A stretch of 64,000 nt of DNA from Pseudaquabacterium terrae (lineage in GTDB: Bacteria > Pseudomonadota > Gammaproteobacteria > Burkholderiales > Burkholderiaceae_C): positions 248,001 to 312,000 of the forward strand of contig NZ_JABRWJ010000006.1 in NCBI RefSeq assembly GCF_013266755.1, given 5' to 3'. The position numbers were made by a program, and so were the translations under genes. Shown here in pieces: positions 43,215 to 51,552 of this stretch. The notes under the pieces are model-generated. The model saw only the letters and a program-made list of their open reading frames with translations. It did not search any database and was not told where the DNA came from. The first letter of the stretch is position 1. The number at the start of each line of letters is the position of its first letter.

Positions 43215-44549
43215 ATGCTGCATCGCCCCCTGCTCGCTTCGATGGCCGCCGCGGCGGCCTGTGTCCTGTGCGCCCCGGCGCACGCCCAGTTCAACGCGGT
43301 TGCGCCGACACCCACGCAGGTGCGGCCGGCGGTCGACCAGGCCTTTGTCAAGCTGATGGCCGCGCCGTCGGTGAGCGCCGTGCTCGACGCGCTGAAGGCC
43401 GACCATGCGCGCTCGATCGACGACCTGAAGCTGCTGACCGAGATCGAGGCGCCGCCGTTCAAGGAGCAGCGCCGCGCCGAGGCTTTCCTGGCCCGGCTGA
43501 AGGCGCTGGGCATCGATGGCCGCATCGACGGCGAAGGCAACGTGATCGCGCTGCGCAAGGGCAGCGGTGGCGGGCCGAAGCTGCTGATCGCGGCGCACCT
43601 GGACACGGTGTTCCCGGCCGGCACCGATGTCACGGTGAAGGAGCGCGACGGCAAGCTCTACGCGCCCGGCATCGCCGACGATACGCGCGGACTCGCGGTG
43701 CTGCTGTCGTGGCTGAAGGTGCTCGAAGACAAGAAGCTGCAGACCGTCGGCGACCTGCTGATCTCCGCCAACGTCGGCGAGGAGGAGCTCGGCAACCTGC
43801 GCGGCATCAAGCGCATCTTCGCCGACCATCCGGACATCGACGGCATGGTCGGCCTGGAGCCGGCGCCCGATGGCGCGATCACCGTGCTCGGCACCGGCTC
43901 GCACCGCTACGAGGTCAGCTTCAAGGGCCCGGGTGGCCACAGCTACATCGCCTTCGGCCAGGTGCCCAGCGCGATCCACGGCCTCGGCCGCGCGATCGCC
44001 AAGATCGCCGAGGTGCAGACACCGAGCTTCCCGAAGACCACCTTCACCGTCGGCACGATCGCCGGCGGCACCTCGGTCAACACCATCTCGCCCGACGCGC
44101 GCATGGCGATCGACATCCGCTCGGAGCAGATGGAGAGCCTGCTGGCGACCGAGAAGAAGATCCTCGCGACGGTCGACGAGGCGGTGGCCGAGGAGAACAG
44201 GCGCTGGGGCACCACCGCCCTGAGCGCCAGCACGAAGCTGATCGGCGACCGGCCCGCCGGCCGCACGCCGGTGGACTCGGTGATCGTCGAAGCGGCGATC
44301 CGCGCCAACACCGCATTCGAGCGCAAGTCGGCGCTGATCGGCGGCTCGACCGATGCGAACGTGCCGATGGCGCTCGGCATCCCGGCGATCATCATCGGCG
44401 GCGGCGGCAAGTCCGGCGGTTTCCATTCGCTGGCCGAGTGGATCGACCTGACCGATGCGTGGAAGGGCGCGCAGAGCTCGCTGGTCACCGTGCTCGGGCT
44501 GGTCGGCGTCAAGGGCATCAGCGAGCCGCTGCTGGCGAAGCGGCGCTGA
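43215..44549 (+). CDS. Secreted M20-family metallopeptidase
   Basis: 444 residues from the ATG at 43215, with a Sec signal peptide ending in AHAQ (about residue 25). M20 peptidases use two zinc ions. Ligand motifs are all visible: AAHLDTVFP (His, Asp), GIADDTRGLA (bridging Asp), NVGEEELGN (catalytic Glu-Glu), GLEPAPDG and GGFHSLAEWID (late His). A dimerisation insert lies between. It resembles PepT/tripeptide-aminopeptidase-like members. The export signal suggests it degrades extracytoplasmic peptides. It may be regulated by the divergent LysR protein. Confidence 0.92.
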   Translation: MLHRPLLASMAAAAACVLCAPAHAQFNAVAPTPTQVRPAVDQAFVKLMAAPSVSAVLDALKADHARSIDDLKLLTEIEAPPFKEQRRAEAFLARLKALGIDGRIDGEGNVIALRKGSGGGPKLLIAAHLDTVFPAGTDVTVKERDGKLYAPGIADDTRGLAVLLSWLKVLEDKKLQTVGDLLISANVGEEELGNLRGIKRIFADHPDIDGMVGLEPAPDGAITVLGTGSHRYEVSFKGPGGHSYIAFGQVPSAIHGLGRAIAKIAEVQTPSFPKTTFTVGTIAGGTSVNTISPDARMAIDIRSEQMESLLATEKKILATVDEAVAEENRRWGTTALSASTKLIGDRPAGRTPVDSVIVEAAIRANTAFERKSALIGGSTDANVPMALGIPAIIIGGGGKSGGFHSLAEWIDLTDAWKGAQSSLVTVLGLVGVKGISEPLLAKRR

Positions 44550-44561
44550 CGCTGCGCGCCC

Positions 44562-45461
44562 TCAGAGGTCGTCGATGTGCTTCGGCCAGCTGGCCTTCAA
44601 CAAGCGCGATAACGCGCGGTCGGCCAGCAGCTTGCCGCCGGTCTGGCAGCGCGCGCAGTAGTTCGTTTCGTTGTCGGCATGCACGATGCGCTGCACGGGG
44701 GTGCCGCAATCGGGGCACGGCTGGTCGTAGCGGCCGTGCACCGCCATCTGCGGGTGGAAGGCGGTGACCTTGTCGGGCCAGCCGCCGTGTGACGCGGCTT
44801 CGGCGCGCAGGCGCTCGGTCCATTCGGTGAGCACGGCGCGGGTGGCGTCGAACAGGCGAGCCGTCTCCGCCGCATCGAGCGCGCGCGTGAGCTTCACCGG
44901 CGACAGCCGCGCGCGGTGCAGGATCTCGTCGGAATACGCGTTGCCGATGCCGCTGAAGAGCTGCGGGTTCGTCAGCGCGCGCTTGAGCGTGTGGTTCTCG
45001 CTCTGCAGCCGCGCGGCGAACGCAGCCCCATCGATGGCGAAGACATCGAGCCCGCCCGGGTCCATCGCCGCGAGCGCCGCACGGTCGGCCAGCAGGTGCA
45101 TCGAGGCGCGGCGTTGCGTGCCGGCCTCAGTCAGCACCAGCTGCCCGGTCTCGAATTCGAAGCTCGCCAGCGTGATCCTGCCCGGGGGCTTGGCGCCCGG
45201 CGCCAGCCAGCGCAGCCGGCCGGCGATCATCAGGTGGATCACCAGCAGCAGCTCGGCGCCGGCGGCTGGCTGCAAAACCAGCACCAGCCGCTTGCCCAGC
45301 CGCTCGATGCCCTGCAGCGTGCAGCCCTCGGCCTGCGAGATCGGCGGCAGCGCCGTGCGCAGCAGGAAGGGGTTCAGGATGCGCAGGCGCTTGAGCACCT
45401 GGCCGCGTGCCTTGGCCGCCAGGCTCTCGATGTAGACGGTGACGTCGGGCAGCTCGGGCAT
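44562..45461 (-). CDS. Fpg/Nei-family DNA glycosylase
   Basis: 299 residues from the ATG at 45461. It begins MPELPDV, giving the N-terminal Pro nucleophile and the catalytic Glu after Met removal. Other motifs: LGKRLVLVL (catalytic Lys), ENHTLKRALTNPQLFSGIGNAYSDEIL (helix-two-turn-helix, in outline), and a C-terminal zinc finger C-x2-C-x16-C-x2-C (CPDCGTP to YCARC). It removes oxidised bases and nicks DNA by beta,delta-elimination. The PDVTVY start differs from MutM's PEVETV, so it is a side branch rather than certain MutM. Divergent from prfC. Confidence 0.9.
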   Translation of the reverse strand: MPELPDVTVYIESLAAKARGQVLKRLRILNPFLLRTALPPISQAEGCTLQGIERLGKRLVLVLQPAAGAELLLVIHLMIAGRLRWLAPGAKPPGRITLASFEFETGQLVLTEAGTQRRASMHLLADRAALAAMDPGGLDVFAIDGAAFAARLQSENHTLKRALTNPQLFSGIGNAYSDEILHRARLSPVKLTRALDAAETARLFDATRAVLTEWTERLRAEAASHGGWPDKVTAFHPQMAVHGRYDQPCPDCGTPVQRIVHADNETNYCARCQTGGKLLADRALSRLLKASWPKHIDDL

Positions 45462-45539
45462 CGGCCGAGTGTGCCTGCAGCCGCCGCCGCGCGGCCGGCA
45501 CCGATAATCACCGGTTGCCCGCCTTCTGAACCGAGCTCC

Positions 45540-47168
45540 ATGTCCGCCGACATTCCGACCCAGGTGCGCCGCCGCCGCACCTTCGCGATCATTTCCCACC
45601 CGGACGCCGGCAAGACCACGCTGACCGAGAAGCTGCTGCTGTTCTCCGGCGCGATCCAGATCGCCGGCAGCGTCAAGGCGCGCAAGGCCTCGCGCCACGC
45701 GACCTCCGACTGGATGGAGATCGAGAAGCAGCGCGGCATCTCGGTGGCCTCGTCGGTGATGCAGATGGAGTACCGCGACTGCGTCATCAACCTGCTCGAC
45801 ACGCCAGGCCACCAGGACTTCTCCGAAGACACCTACCGCGTGCTGACGGCGGTGGACGCCGCGCTGATGGTGATCGACGCGGCCAACGGCGTCGAGCCGC
45901 AGACGCGGCGATTGCTGCAGGTCTGCCGCGCGCGCAACACGCCGATCCTGACCTTCGTCAACAAGATGGACCGCGAGGTCAAGGAGCCGCTCGACCTGAT
46001 GGACGAGATCGAGCGCGAGCTCGGCATGACGGTGGTGCCGTTCACCTGGCCGGTCGGCATGGGCAAGGTCTTCCACGGCGTGCTCGACCTGCGCGAGGAG
46101 CAGATGCGCGTGTTCAGCGCCGGCGCGGACCGCGCCGGCGGTGACGATGAGATCCTGGCCGGCCTGAACAACCCGGCCTACGCATCGCGCTTCGGCATGC
46201 AGTACGAGCAGGCGCACGGGGAGATTCAGCTGGTGCGCGAGGCGGCGCCGTCGTTCGACGAGGCCGAATTCCTCGCCGGCCGCCAGACGCCGATGTTCTT
46301 CGGCTCGGCGGTCAACAACTTCGGCGTGCGCGAGGTGCTGGATGCGCTGGTCGACCTGGCGCCGCCGCCGGCGGTGCGCCCGGCGATCCAGCGCGAGGTG
46401 GCGCCTGCCGAACCGAAGTTCACCGGCGTCGTCTTCAAGATCCAGGCCAACATGGACCCGGCGCACCGCGACCGCATCGCCTTCGTGCGGGTGGCCTCCG
46501 GCCACTTCGAGCGCGGCATGCGCCTGAAGGTCGTGCGCTCAGGCAAGGAGCTGCGGCCGAACACGGTGGTCTCGTTCCTGTCGCAGCGCCGCGAGCTGCT
46601 CGACGAAGCCTTCGCCGGCGACATCATCGGCATCCCGAACCACGGCGTGCTGCAGCTCGGCGACACGCTGACCGAAGGCGAGAGCCTGCAGTTCACCGGC
46701 CTGCCGTTCTTCGCGCCCGAGATGTTCCGCATGGTCGAGGTGGCTGATCCGCTGAAGACCAAGCAGCTGAAGGCCGGGCTGCAGCAGCTCGGCGAAGAGG
46801 GCGCGATCCAGGTCTTCCGCCCGATCGCCGGCTCGGTGCTGATGCTCGGCGCGGTCGGCCAGCTGCAGTTCGAGGTCGTCGCGCACCGGCTGGAACACGA
46901 ATACGGCTGCAAGGCGCGCATCAGCCCGTGCCGCTTCTCGATCGCCCGCTGGGTGACCTGCGACGAGGCCGATGGCGGCGCGAAGGAGCTGCAGCGCTTC
47001 ATCGACGGCAACAGCCACCGCATGGCGCACGACGCCGTCAATGCGCCGACGCTGCTGGTCGAATACGCGCCCGAGCTGCGGGCGATCGAGAACAACTGGC
47101 CGAAGATCAAGTTCCACGCGCTGCGCGAGCACGCGGGGCTGGTGTTCCAGAAGCAGTTGGATGGGTGA
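45540..47168 (+). CDS. prfC: Peptide chain release factor 3 (RF3)
   Basis: 542 residues from the ATG at 45540. The GTPase that recycles RF1/RF2 from the ribosome after termination. Seen: G1 SHPDAGKTTLTEK, the KARKASRHATSDWMEIEKQRG switch region (in outline), G3 DTPGHQDFSEDTYR, G4 FVNKMDRE, and domains II-III with FKIQANMDPAHRDRIAF. Length and motifs are those of RF3 rather than EF-G. The frame upstream to 44916 is antisense to the glycosylase and is not part of the gene. Confidence 0.96.
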   Translation: MSADIPTQVRRRRTFAIISHPDAGKTTLTEKLLLFSGAIQIAGSVKARKASRHATSDWMEIEKQRGISVASSVMQMEYRDCVINLLDTPGHQDFSEDTYRVLTAVDAALMVIDAANGVEPQTRRLLQVCRARNTPILTFVNKMDREVKEPLDLMDEIERELGMTVVPFTWPVGMGKVFHGVLDLREEQMRVFSAGADRAGGDDEILAGLNNPAYASRFGMQYEQAHGEIQLVREAAPSFDEAEFLAGRQTPMFFGSAVNNFGVREVLDALVDLAPPPAVRPAIQREVAPAEPKFTGVVFKIQANMDPAHRDRIAFVRVASGHFERGMRLKVVRSGKELRPNTVVSFLSQRRELLDEAFAGDIIGIPNHGVLQLGDTLTEGESLQFTGLPFFAPEMFRMVEVADPLKTKQLKAGLQQLGEEGAIQVFRPIAGSVLMLGAVGQLQFEVVAHRLEHEYGCKARISPCRFSIARWVTCDEADGGAKELQRFIDGNSHRMAHDAVNAPTLLVEYAPELRAIENNWPKIKFHALREHAGLVFQKQLDG

Positions 47169-47187
47169 GACGCGGAGACGTGACGCC

Positions 47188-47460
47188 ATGAGAGTGACCG
47201 TCAAGCTCGCGCCGGAGATGGAACAGCAGCTGCGCAGGCTCAGCGATGCTCAGGGCCGTCCTGCGAGTGTCTTGATTCGCGAGGCCTTGGCCGCCTATCT
47301 CGGTGACCCGGGCCCCGAGCGGGCCTCGGCCTACGTCTTGGGGGAGGGCTTGTTCGGAAAGCACCGAGGTCCGCCCGACTTGGCGGCTCGGCGCAAGGCT
47401 GCCGACTTCGATGTCCATAGCGACGCCGAGGGCAAGCCGCTGCTCAACGTGCCGCGCTGA
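47188..47460 (+). CDS. Ribbon-helix-helix (CopG-like) DNA-binding protein, possible lone antitoxin
   Basis: 90 residues from the ATG at 47188, 19 bases after prfC, with GGAGA upstream. The N-terminal 45 residues (MRVTVKLAPEMEQQLRRLSD, then RPASVLIREALAAYL) fit a ribbon-helix-helix repressor. The tail (GPPDLAARRKAADFDVHSDA) is like the toxin-wrapping tail of VapB-type antitoxins, but no toxin (PIN or RelE type) follows: the next gene is sctR on the opposite strand, 16 bases away. It may be a relic of a toxin-antitoxin module or a regulator at the edge of the T3SS locus. Confidence 0.75.
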   Translation: MRVTVKLAPEMEQQLRRLSDAQGRPASVLIREALAAYLGDPGPERASAYVLGEGLFGKHRGPPDLAARRKAADFDVHSDAEGKPLLNVPR

Positions 47461-47476
47461 TCGAGGCTCGGCGGGC

Positions 47477-48136
47477 TCAGCGATACGACAGCACCAGCCC
47501 GTGCACCAGCCGCGCCCAGCCGTCCAGCATCACGAAGAGCAGCAGCTTGAAGGGCAGTGAGATCGTCGTCGGCGCCAGCATCGACATGCCCAGTGCGAGC
47601 AGCACCGTCGCGATGATCAGGTCGACGACGACGAAGACCAGGTAGATCACGAAGCCGATCTGGAAGGCGCGCGTGAGCTCGCTGAGCGTGAAGCTCGGAA
47701 TCAGCACCATCAGGTCGTCCGGCTGCAGTGTCTCCGCGCGGTGCTTCGGCCAGACGCTGGCGGCCGACTTGAGGAAGAAACGGTGCTCGCGCTCGTCGGT
47801 GTGCTGCTTCAGGAAGGCCTTGATCGGCGCTTTCGCCGCGTCGAACACCGCCACGATGTCGTTCAGCCCTTCGCCCTTGGCGCCGAAGGGGCGGCCGCGC
47901 AGCGCATCGGCAATGTCCATGCCGACAGGCGCCATCACGTAGACCGACAGCACGATCGCGATGCCGTTGAGCACCATGTTCGGCGGCGTCTGCTGCAGCC
48001 CCAGCGCACTGCGCAGCAGGCCGAAGACGATCACCAGCTTGGTGTAGCAGGTGGCCATCAATGCCACGAAAGGCACGGCGCCGAAGGCCAGGATCATGGC
48101 CGCGAGGGTCAGCGGATCGGGCAGATCGAGTTGCAT
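47477..48136 (-). CDS. sctR: SctR (YscR/HrcR), T3SS export-gate membrane protein
   Basis: 219 residues, normal length. SctR forms the core of the export gate with SctS and SctT. Seen: AVPFVALMATCYTKLVIVFGLLRSALGLQQTPPN (in outline), the family signature at the first helix; SFTLSELTRAFQIGFVIYLVF; and LGMSMLAPTTISLPFKLLLFVMLDGW near the end. Four transmembrane segments are evident. It is the last gene of the cluster in the direction of transcription, 20 bases after sctQ. sctS, which normally follows sctR, is absent here. Confidence 0.95.
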   Translation of the reverse strand: MQLDLPDPLTLAAMILAFGAVPFVALMATCYTKLVIVFGLLRSALGLQQTPPNMVLNGIAIVLSVYVMAPVGMDIADALRGRPFGAKGEGLNDIVAVFDAAKAPIKAFLKQHTDEREHRFFLKSAASVWPKHRAETLQPDDLMVLIPSFTLSELTRAFQIGFVIYLVFVVVDLIIATVLLALGMSMLAPTTISLPFKLLLFVMLDGWARLVHGLVLSYR

Positions 48137-48156
48137 CGTCTGAGTCCGCGCGCTTT

Positions 48157-49221
48157 TCAGACCTCGCCCGCGGCGAACTCGATGACGCGCACGCCCAGCC
48201 GCTCGCCGACCGCGACGAGCTGCCCTTTGCCGACGACGCTGCCGTGGGCCACGATGCGCACCACGCTCTGCGTCAGCGGCTGGCCGAGGTCGAAGACATG
48301 GCCCGGCTTCAGCAGCCCCAGCTCGCGCAGCGGCAGCTGCAGCTGCCCGGCCTCGAAGCGCAGCGTGACTTCGAGCCCTTCCAGGCTCTCCAGGGACGGA
48401 TCGAGCGCATCGCCGGCTGCGGCCTTGTTCGTGGGATCAATGGTCTTCATCATCATCGGGTCTTCAGAGGAAAGGACGGTGAGGGCCGATCCGCGCACCT
48501 CGGCACGGAAGGCAGGCCGCGCGTGCCGGCCCACGCAGCCCCGCACGCCGAGCACGGCGCCCTGCAAGTGCCAGGGCTCGATCGCAACGATGTCGCCGCG
48601 GGTGATGCTGCGCAGCTCGCCGAGCCGCAGCGCGACATGGCCGATCTCCAGGCGCAGCGGGACCGGCAGGTCGGCCAGCGCCGGCGGCAGGGTCCGGGCC
48701 GCGGGTGCGACGAGGCGGGCCACGCCCGCGGCCCAGGCGTCGTCGTCTTCGAAATCCAGGCAGCCTCGGGCGGTCGCCGAGCCGTCCGCGCGCTGCAGCA
48801 CGAAGCACAGTGCATCCGCCGTCGGTGGCGGCGGCGCCGGGTCGGGCAACCATTCGAAGCCGACGCCCAGTGCGGCCGTCACGCGCTCGATCAAGGGCTG
48901 CAGCGCGTCGGCCAGCAGGATCGTGCGCAGCTCGTGCGGCAGCACGGCGGCAAGCGGTTCGCCCAGCAGGAACGCCAGCGCGGCGTCATCGAGGCGGATG
49001 AAGCCGCGCTGCGTGCCGAGGCGGAACGCGTAGGCGCTGCCACCGCTCTGCGGCCCGGTAGCGCGATAGCGAAGCCGCAGTTGCACCGGTTGCTCACGCA
49101 GCGTGAAACCGATGTCGGGCGCCCAGCCGTAGAGCCGGTTCAGCGCGCTGCAGGCACGCGGGTCGAGCCGCGGCAGGCCGCTGGCCTCATCGAGCCCGCG
49201 CACGAGGTCGGCATCGATCAC
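48157..49221 (-). CDS. sctQ: SctQ (YscQ/HrcQ), T3SS cytoplasmic sorting-platform protein
   Basis: 354 residues. The start is set at the GTG at 49221: it overlaps the sctU stop (GTGA) and has GGAGGT six bases upstream; a GTG at 49236 would bury that site. SctQ builds the cytosolic pods with SctK, SctL and SctN. The C-terminal SpoA/FliN-like domain (about 275-354) is clear: LEVTLRFEAGQLQLPLRELGLLKPG, then VVRIVAHGSVVGKGQLVAVGERLGVRV (in outline). The N-terminal half is diverged, as usual. An in-frame ATG run (MMM) just before the SpoA domain could be an internal start for a short SctQ-C product, as in Yersinia. Confidence 0.9.
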   Translation of the reverse strand: MIDADLVRGLDEASGLPRLDPRACSALNRLYGWAPDIGFTLREQPVQLRLRYRATGPQSGGSAYAFRLGTQRGFIRLDDAALAFLLGEPLAAVLPHELRTILLADALQPLIERVTAALGVGFEWLPDPAPPPPTADALCFVLQRADGSATARGCLDFEDDDAWAAGVARLVAPAARTLPPALADLPVPLRLEIGHVALRLGELRSITRGDIVAIEPWHLQGAVLGVRGCVGRHARPAFRAEVRGSALTVLSSEDPMMMKTIDPTNKAAAGDALDPSLESLEGLEVTLRFEAGQLQLPLRELGLLKPGHVFDLGQPLTQSVVRIVAHGSVVGKGQLVAVGERLGVRVIEFAAGEV

Positions 49222-50255
49222 TGGGTAACCTCCCACCCCGCGCGCCGCAACAGATCAGCCACGGCCTCGAAGCAGCCGGCAGGAATCGGCCGATCGAGCG
49301 CCGCCTCGTCGAACAATCGCTCGGCGAGCGCCGGATCGAACTGCACCGGCACCTGCGCATCGGCCGCCAGTTGCTGCAGCCTGTCGGCGACGGCGCCTTC
49401 GCCGCGCGCGATCACGCGCGGCAGGTCCTGTTCGCCGACGTACTGCAGAGCAATCGCGACGCGCCGCGACTGCACGACCAGCGACGCAGCGCGCATCCGA
49501 TCGGCCAGGCTGAGGTAGACGGACTCGAAATGCGCCGAGCGCCGGCGCGAACGATTCAGCGGGTCTCCTTCGGCCTCGCGGTGGTCGCGGCGCAGGTCTT
49601 CGTGCGACATCCGATGCTGCTTCATGAACTCGAAGCGCTGATGCCAGTGGTCGACTCCCGCCATCGCCGCGCAGATCAGGCCGGCCCAGGCGAAGGTCGA
49701 CAGCAGCGCCTGGCCGACGGCCGCGGCCTGCATGGCCGGCGCGAGCTGGCCGAGGCCGGCAGCCGTCTGCAGGTGGATGCGCACGACCACGGACATCAGC
49801 GCGGCAAGCAGCGCGGCCTTGACCAGCAGCTTCAGCAGATTGACGAGGTTGCGCATCGAGACGATGCGCTCCAGCCCGCTGGCCGGATTCAGGCGTGAGA
49901 AATCGGGCTGCAGCCGCTGCCAGGCCATCATGCCGCCGACCTGGAGAATGCCGCCGGCGGTGGCCGCCACCAGCGCCACGGCGCAGATCAGCAGCATGCC
50001 GCCGAAGCTCACGCGGCCGGCATCCAGCAGCAGCGCGACTAGGTGCTCCAGCGGCTGGCGCAGCACCGGCGCGCCGGTGGCGCGGTGCCACAACCCGTGC
50101 AGGCTGTCGAACCACCAGCCCGCCAGGGCCGCCGCTGCCCCGCTCGTGGCGGCAAAGACAAGCGTCGACGTGACATCCGCGCTGTAGGGCACCTCACCGC
50201 GCCGGCGTGCGAGCCGCAGGGCGCGGCGTGTCGGTGCGTGTTTCTTCTCGGTCAT
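49218..50255 (-). CDS. sctU: SctU (YscU/HrcU), T3SS specificity switch, lacking the NPTH cleavage motif
   Basis: 345 residues. Four transmembrane helices in the N-terminal half, then EFMKQHRMSHEDLRRDHREAEGDP (in outline) and the cytoplasmic domain. The family autocleaves at N-P-T-H in a context like ASLVV-NPTH-VAVALRY. Here it reads ASLVV-QSRR-VAIALQY with flanks intact, so Asn and Pro needed for self-cleavage are replaced. Downstream GVPI-type and FDPALAERLFDEA segments are conserved, arguing against decay. Export-substrate switching may then work differently. It starts 12 bases after sctT and couples to sctQ. Confidence 0.93.
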   Translation of the reverse strand: MTEKKHAPTRRALRLARRRGEVPYSADVTSTLVFAATSGAAAALAGWWFDSLHGLWHRATGAPVLRQPLEHLVALLLDAGRVSFGGMLLICAVALVAATAGGILQVGGMMAWQRLQPDFSRLNPASGLERIVSMRNLVNLLKLLVKAALLAALMSVVVRIHLQTAAGLGQLAPAMQAAAVGQALLSTFAWAGLICAAMAGVDHWHQRFEFMKQHRMSHEDLRRDHREAEGDPLNRSRRRSAHFESVYLSLADRMRAASLVVQSRRVAIALQYVGEQDLPRVIARGEGAVADRLQQLAADAQVPVQFDPALAERLFDEAALDRPIPAGCFEAVADLLRRAGWEVTQ

Positions 50256-50267
50256 TGATGCCGACTG

Positions 50268-51047
50268 CTAGAGAACGTGGCGCAGGAACTGCAGCACGCT
50301 GTTGTCGGGCCGCAGGAAGTCCTGCAGCCCGGCGTAGACGATGTGCAGCACCAGTGCCAGCACAAGGATCGCGAGCAGGCCCTTCAGCGGCTGCGCGACG
50401 ACGAAGACGTTCAACTGCGGCGCGACGCGCCCGACCAGCCCCACACCCAGGTCGACCAGCACCAGGACGAAGATCACCGGCGCCGCCAGCTTGGTGATCC
50501 AGGCCAGGATCGCGTCGCCCTCGCGAACTGCGAAGGCCTGCAATACCGCGCGCGCGTCCGGAAAGTACGAGGCCACCGGCCACAGCTGATAGGACTCGAA
50601 CAGCGCGCCGATGAGGCCGAGCAGCCCGCCGGCGCTGACGAACAGCGTGACGGCCAGCCGGAACAGCAGGTCGCCGGTCGGGCCGATCTCGTGGCCCGCG
50701 ATCGGATCGAAGAAGGCGGCATTGGCGGTGCCGCTCTGGAAGTCGATCAGCTCGCCGACGCATTGCAGCGCCCAGACGAAGACGCCGAAGCCCAGGCCGA
50801 GCAGCAGCCCGATCAGCGTCTCCTTGCAGACGATCACGAGCCAGGGGCCCGCGCCCGGCAGCGCCGTCACCGGCACGGCGGGCGCGACGAAGGCCGCGAG
50901 CACCAGCACGAACGCGCCGCGCACGGCGCCGCCGAGGGCGGTGCCCGCGAAGTACGGCAGCACCAGGAAGGCGGCCAGCAGCCGCGGCAGCGCCAGCACG
51001 ATGGGCACCACCTCGGCCTGCAGCGCGCCGATCTCGTGGGAGTTCAT
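50268..51047 (-). CDS. sctT: SctT (YscT/HrcT), T3SS export-gate membrane protein
   Basis: 259 residues from the ATG at 51047. SctT is the FliR-like gate component that binds SctR/SctS. Seen: VPIVLALPRLLAAFLVLPYF, ETLIGLLLGLGFGVFVWALQCVGELIDFQSG (in outline), GLIGALFESYQLWPV and the C-terminal helices. About six hydrophobic helices are evident. The upstream part of the long open frame belongs antisense to sctO and is not coding. It is 10 bases after sctO and 12 before sctU. Confidence 0.93.
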   Translation of the reverse strand: MNSHEIGALQAEVVPIVLALPRLLAAFLVLPYFAGTALGGAVRGAFVLVLAAFVAPAVPVTALPGAGPWLVIVCKETLIGLLLGLGFGVFVWALQCVGELIDFQSGTANAAFFDPIAGHEIGPTGDLLFRLAVTLFVSAGGLLGLIGALFESYQLWPVASYFPDARAVLQAFAVREGDAILAWITKLAAPVIFVLVLVDLGVGLVGRVAPQLNVFVVAQPLKGLLAILVLALVLHIVYAGLQDFLRPDNSVLQFLRHVL

Positions 51048-51057
51048 GCCGTCCGGT

Positions 51058-51552
51058 TCATGCCGTCCGCCGACCAGGGCCGCGCTGCCACGCTGCAAGC
51101 GCCGCGACTTCTGCAGACTCTTCAGCGCGCTGCTCTTCCTGCCGTCGCAGCGCTGCCCGCGCGCGCTCGTCCATGCGCTCGGCCTTCTCGAGTGCCGCGC
51201 GACGGCCATGCAACCAGCCCCGAGCTTCCTCGGCCTGCGTTTCGGCAAGCTGATGCTGCGCCTGCGCGGCGTGGCAGCACCGCCTGGCATCGGCGATGTG
51301 TCGGCCGGCGACTGCATCGAACGTGGCCACGCGGCGCAGTTGCTCGATGTCCAGCGATCCGGCTGAGAACCGGTCGGCCGCGCCATGCCACGACCCGGCG
51401 CGCTCGCTGACCCGGCAGGCCAGCGTTTGCTGCGCCTCGTCCCGGCGGGCGGCGGTGTGTTCGGCAGCGCGGCGGGCGGTCGCAAGCGCTTCCGCCGCCG
51501 CGGCTTTCTGCTGCTCGCGCACGCGGATGAGTCGGGGCCAGTCGCTGCTCAT
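51058..51552 (-). CDS. sctO: SctO (YscO/HrpD-like, FliJ-type stalk protein)
   Basis: 164 residues, almost entirely charged alpha helix and predicted coiled coil (Arg, Glu, Ala and Gln rich), as expected of the SctO/FliJ stalk that inserts into the SctN hexamer and links it to SctV. The starting ATG overlaps the sctN stop (TGATG). Sequence in this family is poorly conserved; the assignment rests on position directly after sctN, length and coiled-coil character. Confidence 0.8.
   Translation of the reverse strand: MSSDWPRLIRVREQQKAAAAEALATARRAAEHTAARRDEAQQTLACRVSERAGSWHGAADRFSAGSLDIEQLRRVATFDAVAGRHIADARRCCHAAQAQHQLAETQAEEARGWLHGRRAALEKAERMDERARAALRRQEEQRAEESAEVAALAAWQRGPGRRTA

Noticed and set aside
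44562-46505. Single long minus-strand gene joining the Fpg/Nei glycosylase to sequence opposite prfC
   Set aside because: The glycosylase needs its N-terminal MPELPDV exposed, since Pro2 is the nucleophile. The upstream extension is antisense to prfC.
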